Assembly: GCA_964640655.1 (NCBI GenBank)
Contig: CAZXFT010000011.1
Location: 1 to 64,000 of the forward strand
Direction of reading: 5' to 3'
DNA: 64,000 nucleotides
From: BJGO01 sp964640655
GTDB taxonomy: Bacteria; Bacteroidota; Bacteroidia; Chitinophagales; UBA10324
Positions 53,540 through 60,326 of this stretch are shown in pieces. Made by a program: the position numbers and the translations under genes. A model generated the notes under the pieces. That model did not search any database, was not told the DNA's origin, and saw nothing but the letters and a program-made list of their open reading frames with translations. Numbering within the stretch: the stretch's first letter is position 1; every line of letters begins with the position of its first letter.

Positions 53540-53992
53540 ATGATTCAAAAACTTCGATGGGAAATTAAATCATTCGAGCAACTCTCCAATTCAGAGTTAT
53601 ATGAATGTTTGAAGTTGCGACAAATAGTATTTGCCTGGGAACAGCACTGCGCCTATATCGATTGCGATAGTAAAGATTCAATGGCCTGGCATGTGATGGG
53701 TAAAAAAAATGATATTATTGTTGCGTATAGTCGCTTGATACCTGCAGGCATTGCCTTTGATGATGTATCCATCGGCCGAATCATCACTCATCCCAAATAC
53801 CGCAGCGAAGGATATGGTAAAGAGTTGCTGAATGTTTCGTTAAAAGTTGTGGAAGAAAAATTTGGGGAAACTCCTATCAGTATTGGCGCTCAAAAATGGT
53901 TGAGTCGCTTTTATGAAGGCTTTGGATTTGTTAGTAAAGAAATAGAATATCTGGAAGACGGCATTCCGCATATCGTAATGCGTCGTGAATAA
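53540..53992 (+). CDS. elaA: ElaA-like GNAT acetyltransferase
   Basis: 150 residues, full length for ElaA. Motifs: ELYECLKLRQIVFAWEQHCAY at the N-terminus (landmark LRQIVFAWEQ), acyl-CoA loop SIGRIITHPKYRSEGYGKELL, and AQKWLSRFYEGFGF near the end. Acceptor unknown. ATG 53540 is used because the TTG at 53531 is part of a TTCATTTG promoter-like box. The stop is followed after 3 nt by tRNA-Pro on the other strand. Confidence 0.88.
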   Translation: MIQKLRWEIKSFEQLSNSELYECLKLRQIVFAWEQHCAYIDCDSKDSMAWHVMGKKNDIIVAYSRLIPAGIAFDDVSIGRIITHPKYRSEGYGKELLNVSLKVVEEKFGETPISIGAQKWLSRFYEGFGFVSKEIEYLEDGIPHIVMRRE

Positions 53993-53995
53993 ATG

Positions 53996-54070
53996 TCGGG
54001 GTGGCAAGATTCGAACTTGCGACCTCCTGGTCCCAAACCAGGCGCGATAACCGGGCTACGCTACACCCCG
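53996..54070 (-). tRNA. tRNA-Pro (anticodon TGG)
   Basis: The minus strand folds as a cloverleaf: acceptor CGGGGTG/CACCCCG with discriminator A, anticodon stem CCTGG/CCAGG with loop TTTGGGA giving anticodon TGG, and T-arm loop TTCGAAT. CCA is not encoded. 75 nt. Confidence 0.95.
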
Positions 54071-54164
54071 AACCTTATGTAAGTTTTGATTTGTCAAAAC
54101 CACGAGGTAAAAACTACCCGTGTAAGGCTGAGCATTCATTCAAGAAATAAAAGAACTCCTTGGA

Positions 54165-54256
<92 letters not shown>

Positions 54257-54287
54257 GTTTGAGGGACGGCAAATATAAATTAAAAAA

Positions 54288-55730
54288 TCAGGAAATACTC
54301 AGTTGAATCTTTTTTTCCAACTCAGCAACTGACTCTCTGAATTCCTTATCTGTATCCATCATATCCTTAACCGCCTGGCACGAGTGTATAACTGTGCTAT
54401 GGTCGCGACCACCAAAATGGCGACCTATTACTTTCAAAGAATTTTTAGTAAAGTTTTTAGCTAAGTACATAGACAACTGACGTGCCTGTACAACACTACG
54501 TTTACGGGTTTTCTCCTTCAATTTATCCGGTTGAACGCTGAAGTATTCGCAAACTGCTTTTTGTATGTAATCAATAGATACCTCGCGAGAAATGCTCTTG
54601 ACAAAATTCTTCACTATCTTTTTTGCCAACTCCACGTCAATATCTTTTTTGTTCAGTGATGCCTGAGCCAATAAAGAAATCAGAGCACCTTCGAGTTCGC
54701 GTACATTGCTACTGATATTGTAAGCAACAAACTCAACTACTTCACGTGGCAAGTCAATACCATCGTTGTACATCTTCTTTTCGAGGATGGCTATACGTGT
54801 TTCAAAATCGGGTGTGCCTAAGTCAGCACTTAAGCCCCACTTGAAGCGAGAAAGTAAACGCTCTTCCATTCCTTCTAAGTCGCGTGGAGGACGATCGGAA
54901 GTTAAAACCAATTGCTTTCCTGACTGATGAAGATGGTTGAAGATATGGAAGAATATATCCTGTGTGCGGTCCTTGTTTGCGAAGAACTGAATGTCATCAA
55001 CTATCAATACATCAATCAACTGATAGAAATGTATAAAGTCGTTAACCCCATTATTTTTTAATGCATCAATAAATTGATTGGTGAATTTTTCTGAAGGCAC
55101 GAATAAAACAGTCTTGCCTGCAAAGTTTTGTTTCACCATATTACCTATTGCCTGTGCAAGGTGTGTTTTACCTAAACCAACTCCACCATATATTACCAGT
55201 GGGTTAAATGAAGTACCGCCGGGTTTACTTGCGACAGCATAACCAGCAGAACGAGCTAAACGGTTACACTCTCCTTCAACATATGAATCGAAAGTATAGG
55301 CATTGTTTAATTGAGAATCGATATTCACTTTTTTCAATCCCGGTATGATGAATGGATTCTTAATAGGTGTACCTAATACTAATGGCGCTGCTACTTCCGG
55401 GTTCTTGGTAATTGGTGAAGAATATGTAGGTATATTAATAGTATAAGGATTGTGGTTGCTATTGTTGTCAACTATAATCTGGTATTCGAGACGTGCTTCG
55501 TTACCTAATTCGCGCTTGATGGTTTTGCGGAGCAATGAAACATAATGTTCTTCCAACCATTCGTAAAAAAACTGACTAGGGACTTGTATGGTTAGAACAT
55601 TACCTTCCAACTTAACCGGCTTCACCGGTTCAAACCACGTTTTATAACTCTGCCCATTCACATTGTCTTTTATAATTTTTAAACAGTTATCCCAAACAAG
55701 TTCGCAGGTCTTCGTTGTGGTTGTGGTCAT
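54288..55730 (-). CDS. dnaA: Chromosomal replication initiator protein DnaA
   Basis: 480 residues, full length. Domain I at 1-85 (WDNCLKIIKDNVNGQSYKTWF), linker domain II to about 140, AAA+ domain III with Walker A GGVGLGKTH (182-190) and Walker B LIVDDIQFF, and domain IV with the DnaA-box-binding helix GRHFGGRDHSTVIHSCQAV. It begins MTTTTTKTCELVW. Neither dnaN nor recF is adjacent and I see no DnaA-box cluster around it, so this is probably not oriC. An A/T-only tract at 55808-55832 lies 78 bp upstream. Confidence 0.97.
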   Translation of the reverse strand: MTTTTTKTCELVWDNCLKIIKDNVNGQSYKTWFEPVKPVKLEGNVLTIQVPSQFFYEWLEEHYVSLLRKTIKRELGNEARLEYQIIVDNNSNHNPYTINIPTYSSPITKNPEVAAPLVLGTPIKNPFIIPGLKKVNIDSQLNNAYTFDSYVEGECNRLARSAGYAVASKPGGTSFNPLVIYGGVGLGKTHLAQAIGNMVKQNFAGKTVLFVPSEKFTNQFIDALKNNGVNDFIHFYQLIDVLIVDDIQFFANKDRTQDIFFHIFNHLHQSGKQLVLTSDRPPRDLEGMEERLLSRFKWGLSADLGTPDFETRIAILEKKMYNDGIDLPREVVEFVAYNISSNVRELEGALISLLAQASLNKKDIDVELAKKIVKNFVKSISREVSIDYIQKAVCEYFSVQPDKLKEKTRKRSVVQARQLSMYLAKNFTKNSLKVIGRHFGGRDHSTVIHSCQAVKDMMDTDKEFRESVAELEKKIQLSIS

Positions 55731-55807
55731 AATGGTTACGTATATATTTTGAGTGATGAATTTTAATTCGTGTTGAAAAGTAATTAAAGCGTTGACAAAA
55801 ATTCAAC

Positions 55808-55832
55808 AAAAAAAATTTAAAAAAATTTTTTT
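55808..55832. other. 25-bp pure A+T tract upstream of dnaA
   Basis: A-runs and T-runs alternate (A8 T3 A7 T7) with no G or C, next to a small GTTGA/TCAAC inverted repeat at 55791-55807. Such phased tracts bend DNA. It could be an UP-type promoter element for dnaA or help end transcription from the upstream gene. Confidence 0.5.
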
Positions 55833-55840
55833 GCCCTTGT

Positions 55841-56755
55841 TTATTCCAGAATTTTTTCGGTTGTGTGTATCACGTGTTTTTCTTTCCTGTCTTTAGAGAA
55901 AAGAAAATCAATACGACCTAACACGATACCTGCCCAGCCCACCTGGTTAACAAGAACTTTTGAACCTACTGTGTTTACAATACTTTCAGGCTTGTCAAGA
56001 AAAGTATGTGTATGGCCGCCAATTATTAAATCGATGTATTTTGATTGCTTGGCCAACTTGATGTCGTCAATTTTTTCATTGTTGTATTGAAACCCAAGGT
56101 GAGATAAACAAATAATTAAATCGCATTGATGGTTATTTTTTAATTCCTCACTTATTTTGTTGCATACTGAATAAGGTTCAATATACTTTGTATTGCCATA
56201 CATATTATCAGGTACTAAACCTTTTAATTCAATTCCTAATCCAAATACACCAATTTTAATTCTTCCTTTTTTAAAAATCTTATATGGCAATGTTTTACCC
56301 TGCATAGCAGTGCCGTTAAAATCGTAGTTCGCACATAACAACGGGAATGTTGCATGCTTTAGTTGTGTGGCCAGGCCGTCCACACCGGCATCAAAATCAT
56401 GATTACCGATGGCACATGCATCATAACCCATTTCACTCATCAATTTAATTTCCAGTTCACCCTTATAGAAGTTGAAATACGGTGTTCCCTGAAACATATC
56501 ACCGGCATCTAACAGGAGTACATTTTTGTTTTGTTTCCTGATTTTACTGATGATAGCAGCACGAGCAGCCGCACCTCCTTTACCTTGAAATTTTCCTCCG
56601 TCCATAGGGAATGGCTCTATGCGACTGTGCCAATCGTTGGTATGCAGTACGGTTAAGCGAAAGTCTGCTTCGTCTGCCGCAAAAACATCATGAGTTTTCA
56701 GTAACGCAGCAGTGCCTAGTAAAGATGAACTGATAATAAAGTTTCTACGGTTCAT
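55841..56755 (-). CDS. 5'-nucleotidase N-terminal (metallophosphatase) domain protein, Tat-exported
   Basis: 304 residues. Twin-arginine signal MNRRNFIISSSLLGTAALL. The calcineurin-like metallophosphatase domain has the two-metal motifs TVLHTNDWHSRIEP, LLLDAGDMFQGTPY, AIGNHDFDAG, and IIGGHTHTFLD, as in the catalytic half of UshA-type 5'-nucleotidases. The substrate-binding C-terminal half is not fused. It is the separate gene immediately upstream (56745-57494), overlapping by 11 nt. The two products probably work together in periplasmic nucleotide hydrolysis and phosphate recovery. Confidence 0.9.
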   Translation of the reverse strand: MNRRNFIISSSLLGTAALLKTHDVFAADEADFRLTVLHTNDWHSRIEPFPMDGGKFQGKGGAAARAAIISKIRKQNKNVLLLDAGDMFQGTPYFNFYKGELEIKLMSEMGYDACAIGNHDFDAGVDGLATQLKHATFPLLCANYDFNGTAMQGKTLPYKIFKKGRIKIGVFGLGIELKGLVPDNMYGNTKYIEPYSVCNKISEELKNNHQCDLIICLSHLGFQYNNEKIDDIKLAKQSKYIDLIIGGHTHTFLDKPESIVNTVGSKVLVNQVGWAGIVLGRIDFLFSKDRKEKHVIHTTEKILE

Positions 56756-57494
56756 TGATGATACGTTGGTCTTTTTTAGCGGTGATGTTTTTATTCATAG
56801 CATTCATAGAGCGTATATAGTCAATGAGCGCATCGCGCAACAAGAGGTTAAATGTTTGTTGGGGATATTTCTTTAACAAATCCAACTCGTCGCCACCATT
56901 AGCTAAATAATCGTTTGTCGCTATGGTATATGTTTCATCAAAATTAATTGGATTTCCCCCTACTAAAATATCTGTAGCCTTATAATTTGTAATTTTCATT
57001 CGTAGCCCTGACACGGGCCATCCGCCACGTTGCGCTATGCGGTTGCATATATCTATCAAATCTTTTCCGCTAATATCTATCACTACCAGTTGATTATCGA
57101 ATGGCATCAATTCAAAAATATGACCCACAGTTATTTCACCTTTGGGTAATGACGGCACACGCAATCCTCCATTATTCATAAAACACACATCCACTTTTTT
57201 TGCAGCATATGAAGCAGCAATTTCTCTGTAGCTGTCCGCACAGAAATTTCCTAAGGTTCCCTCAGGCTGTTCCTTTATTAATATCGTATCTGAAATGCCA
57301 ATAATGATATTCATCTTGTTGGCGAGACTGTCGCGATATGGTGTAATTAATTTGTCCGCAGTTTCACTGATGTGCAGCCCCTTATAAATCTGATATCCGT
57401 AATAATTGGTGTCTGTTAGTACATAGTGCGTTTTACATGATGTGATAAAAAGCACAATAAGCAATAAGCCACGATGTATCAATCCATATTTCAT
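56745..57494 (-). CDS. 5'-nucleotidase C-terminal domain protein, lipoprotein-like
   Basis: 249 residues. Signal with lipobox-like sequence LFITSC near residue 20. The main part is the 5_nucleotid_C domain: EGTLGNFCADSYREIAA, FMNNGGLRVPSLPKGEIT, MPFDNQLVVIDISGKDL and ATNDYLANGGDE, which forms the nucleotide-base-binding half of UshA-type enzymes. The catalytic half is in the next gene. So the enzyme is split, with the C-terminal domain encoded first. It lies 3 nt downstream of the mutase gene, hence likely one operon of four genes. Confidence 0.88.
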   Translation of the reverse strand: MKYGLIHRGLLLIVLFITSCKTHYVLTDTNYYGYQIYKGLHISETADKLITPYRDSLANKMNIIIGISDTILIKEQPEGTLGNFCADSYREIAASYAAKKVDVCFMNNGGLRVPSLPKGEITVGHIFELMPFDNQLVVIDISGKDLIDICNRIAQRGGWPVSGLRMKITNYKATDILVGGNPINFDETYTIATNDYLANGGDELDLLKKYPQQTFNLLLRDALIDYIRSMNAMNKNITAKKDQRIINEP

Positions 57495-57497
57495 CGT

Positions 57498-59063
57498 TTA
57501 TCCTTTGTACTCACCAAATACTTTTCTCAAAGTATCAGCAATTTCACCTAAAGTACAATATGCAGATACGGCATCAACTACATAAGGCATCAGATTTTTA
57601 TCGCTGACTGCAGCTTGGCTTAAATCCTGCAGACATTTATTTGCCTTTTCATTGTTTCGAGTAGTCCTAAGTTGTTGCAGTTTCTTTGATTGTATCTCGC
57701 GAATACTGTCATCAACTTTAAATACATTGCTAAATGGTTTCTCCTTTAGAATAAATTTATTCACCCCAACTATTATTTTCTCACCGGATTCAATGGCCAT
57801 TTGATAAGTGTATGCACTATTAGCAATCTGCTCCTGCATATAACCTGATTCTATTGCAGCAACCGCACCACCCATTGCATCAATGGTGTCCATATATTTT
57901 TTCGCCGCTTCCTTAAGTTGTGTTGTTAGTGTTTCTATATAATAAGAGCCCCCAAGCGGGTCTACAGTTTGAGTAACACCACTTTCGTAAGCAATGATTT
58001 GTTGAGTACGTAATGCAATAGCTGCGGCTTCTTCGGTTGGCAAAGACAGTGCTTCGTCGTAACCATTCGTGTGCAACGACTGAGTGCCACCAAGTACGGC
58101 ACTTAATGCCTGGAGCGTAACTCGAGAAATGTTGTTCATCGGTTGCTGTGCAGTTAATGTTGAGCCCCCGGTTTGGGTATGAAAGCGCAGCATCTGTGCA
58201 CGAGGGTCGGTAGCACCCAGTGAGCAAGTAATATCTGCCCACATATTTCTGGCTGCACGAAACTTAGCCACCTCTTCAAAGAGGTTATTATGTGCATTGA
58301 AGAAAAATGAAATACGCTTAGCAAACACATTAATATCCAACCCGCGTGCAAGTGCTGCTTCCAAATAAGCCTTACCATTAGCCAGCGTAAATGCCAGTTC
58401 CTGAGCAGCATCAGAACCCGCTTCGCGAATATGATACCCTGAAACAGAAATGGTATTCCAGTTGGGGACTTCCTTGCTGCAATAGTCAAAGATGTCGGTT
58501 ATCAAACGCATTGAGGCTTTTGGCGGATAGATATAAGTACCGCGTGCCGCATATTCTTTCAGAATATCATTTTGTATTGTTCCACTCAGCTTTTTTAAAT
58601 CGTTTCCTCGTTTTTTAGCTAATGATATATATAATGACAATAAAATAAATGCCGTTGCATTGATTGTCATTGATGTGCTGATTGTTTCCAGTGGAATATC
58701 TTTAAATAAGATCTCCATGTCTTCCAGTGAATCAATGGCGACACCTACTTTGCCAACCTCACCTTCGCTCATGGGGTGATCGCTATCGTAACCTATCTGA
58801 GTGGGTAAATCAAAAGCAACAGATAAACCCATAGTACCTTGCTGAAGCAAATAATGATATCGTTTGTTCGATTCTTCAGCAGTTGAGAAACCGGCATACT
58901 GACGCATGGTCCACAATTTATCCCTATACATGGTGGGATGCACGCCACGTGTAAACGGAAACTGACCAGGCTTTTCGTTCATAGGCACCGGAGTGCAATA
59001 CAATTCATTTATTTCAATACCGGAATCGGTGATGTGTTTTGCTTTTTGATCATTAACCGGCAT
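57498..59063 (-). CDS. Methylmalonyl-CoA mutase large subunit without B12 domain
   Basis: 521 residues, the TIM-barrel catalytic part only. Motifs: FTRGVHPTMYRDKLWTMRQYAGF (landmark RQYAGFSTAEESNKRY, whose Tyr is the methylmalonyl-CoA type), GLSVAFDLPTQIGYDSDH, SVSGYHIREAGSDAAQELAF and DPLGGSYYIETLT. The C-terminal cobalamin-binding domain (DxHxxG) of about 130-150 residues is absent, so a separate B12 subunit is required. The reaction is succinyl-CoA/methylmalonyl-CoA isomerisation, or that of a relative such as isobutyryl- or ethylmalonyl-CoA mutase. It is 9 nt after the 59073-59603 gene and 3 nt before the 5'-nucleotidase pair. Confidence 0.88.
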   Translation of the reverse strand: MPVNDQKAKHITDSGIEINELYCTPVPMNEKPGQFPFTRGVHPTMYRDKLWTMRQYAGFSTAEESNKRYHYLLQQGTMGLSVAFDLPTQIGYDSDHPMSEGEVGKVGVAIDSLEDMEILFKDIPLETISTSMTINATAFILLSLYISLAKKRGNDLKKLSGTIQNDILKEYAARGTYIYPPKASMRLITDIFDYCSKEVPNWNTISVSGYHIREAGSDAAQELAFTLANGKAYLEAALARGLDINVFAKRISFFFNAHNNLFEEVAKFRAARNMWADITCSLGATDPRAQMLRFHTQTGGSTLTAQQPMNNISRVTLQALSAVLGGTQSLHTNGYDEALSLPTEEAAAIALRTQQIIAYESGVTQTVDPLGGSYYIETLTTQLKEAAKKYMDTIDAMGGAVAAIESGYMQEQIANSAYTYQMAIESGEKIIVGVNKFILKEKPFSNVFKVDDSIREIQSKKLQQLRTTRNNEKANKCLQDLSQAAVSDKNLMPYVVDAVSAYCTLGEIADTLRKVFGEYKG

Positions 59064-59072
59064 AAACTGCGT

Positions 59073-59603
59073 TTAAAATATTTTAGTGACTTCGTGTTTT
59101 AATGTATTCAGTGCTTTTTGAGTAGGTATCGTTTGTTCACTATTAATAAAGTATTCAATAATCTTACGACTGAGTTCTTTTGATGCGGCTTGTGGTGGTA
59201 TATCTATAGCCACTCGGTTGATAATGCTTATTAATTCTTCCTTAACCTGCACAATCATGATCCACGTATCCGGGGAGATATAGAGTTGTTGTGTAAGGTT
59301 ATGGTCGTACTCGAGTTTAATATTTTGTATTAATGTCAGATGCAACTCGTGCGCCGTCATATCGGGTTTGTTGAGACGCGCGATCAGGTTATTGGGAGAA
59401 ATGCGCTCGAGAAATAATGTCATGCGCTCATAAGCCTGTAAGCGAATAGGTAACGACTCGCGGAAGTACATGGATCGTATTTCCATGTTTTTTCTTTTGT
59501 TCTCGGAAGAGAGGTAAGAATTCAACGTATAATAAACTGCTGCAAAGACAACGAGTCCTGGTAGAGTGTATTTTAAAATTTCTAAAACGTCAGAAAACTG
59601 CAT
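59073..59603 (-). CDS. Uncharacterised small membrane-anchored protein
   Basis: 176 residues. One N-terminal membrane segment (YTLPGLVVFAAVYYTLNSYL, residues about 12-31), then a mainly helical soluble part (RLQAYERMTLFLERISPNNL, later VKEELISIINRVA) likely on the cytoplasmic side. Not assigned to a named family by me; similar short proteins occur upstream of methylmalonyl-CoA mutase genes in Bacteroidota. It is first in the operon that continues with the mutase and the split 5'-nucleotidase. Confidence 0.7.
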   Translation of the reverse strand: MQFSDVLEILKYTLPGLVVFAAVYYTLNSYLSSENKRKNMEIRSMYFRESLPIRLQAYERMTLFLERISPNNLIARLNKPDMTAHELHLTLIQNIKLEYDHNLTQQLYISPDTWIMIVQVKEELISIINRVAIDIPPQAASKELSRKIIEYFINSEQTIPTQKALNTLKHEVTKIF

Positions 59604-59810
59604 GGTTGGTTGGATGTATCTAAATCGGGCTCTAAAATAGTATTAATGACCTTGCTCTTCAGTTTATTTTTAAAGTAAAATGGTAAATTGAAGAATGTTT
59701 CACAATAACCTGAAAATATTTTTTTCGGGGGCTTTTTTTTAACTAAGCGAAAAGAGCATTGTAACCATTTCGGTTTGCTGAAGTAACAAGGCCTGAAATA
59801 AAAAAGAATT

Positions 59811-60296
59811 ATGCTCATTCGTGTTACCGGATTTCTTATTGTTTGCAGCACCTGTCAGTTGCAGGCACAGTCCATCAGCTCTTCAGTTAGCAGCAATACC
59901 GGCGATTATAAAGTAATGCCTGGTTATTCGCTTCAATATACTTTAGGGGAACCATCGGTTCAGACTTATAACAGCGGACAAAAAGTATTAACGGAAGGCT
60001 TTCAGCAAAATACTTTAACCATCAATGCAATAGATGAGCAAAGTGCTAACAGCGGCATTCGTATTTTCCCTAATCCTGCTGCAACAACTTTATTCATTGC
60101 TTTCGAGAAATTCTCTCCCGAAACTCAGATTACATTATTTGATATGATGGGTAGAGTGATTATGGTTTCCAATAAGAAAGTAGAAAACCATACTCTGCGC
60201 TTAGACATCAACTCACTTTCTCAGGGTTCATACATCATTCAAGTTATGGACAACTACAATAAAAAGCAATACAACTACACAGTTATAAAACAATAA
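59811..60296 (+). CDS. Small secreted protein with T9SS type A sorting domain
   Basis: 161 residues. Signal peptide at about 1-20. A short region containing YSLQYTLGEPSVQTY and TEGFQQ follows, as seen in many Bacteroidota T9SS proteins. The remaining half is the T9SS type A domain (IRIFPNPAATTLFIAFE to YNYTVIKQ). No enzymatic domain. It is 30 nt upstream of the S74 tail-fibre gene and probably cotranscribed. The pair recalls T9SS-linked cell-surface structural proteins. Function unknown. Confidence 0.75.
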   Translation: MLIRVTGFLIVCSTCQLQAQSISSSVSSNTGDYKVMPGYSLQYTLGEPSVQTYNSGQKVLTEGFQQNTLTINAIDEQSANSGIRIFPNPAATTLFIAFEKFSPETQITLFDMMGRVIMVSNKKVENHTLRLDINSLSQGSYIIQVMDNYNKKQYNYTVIKQ

Positions 60297-60326
60297 AATC
60301 ACCTCGCTTCAATCAAACACCCAGTC

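Noticed and set aside
54288..55840. oriC next to dnaA
   Set aside because: No cluster of TTATNCACA boxes on either side and no dnaN, recF or gyrB. Only an A/T tract is present.
55841..57494. Frameshifted 5'-nucleotidase pseudogene
   Set aside because: The domains are in reversed order, each has its own signal sequence and start, and both are intact. A frameshift would leave the N-terminal half first.
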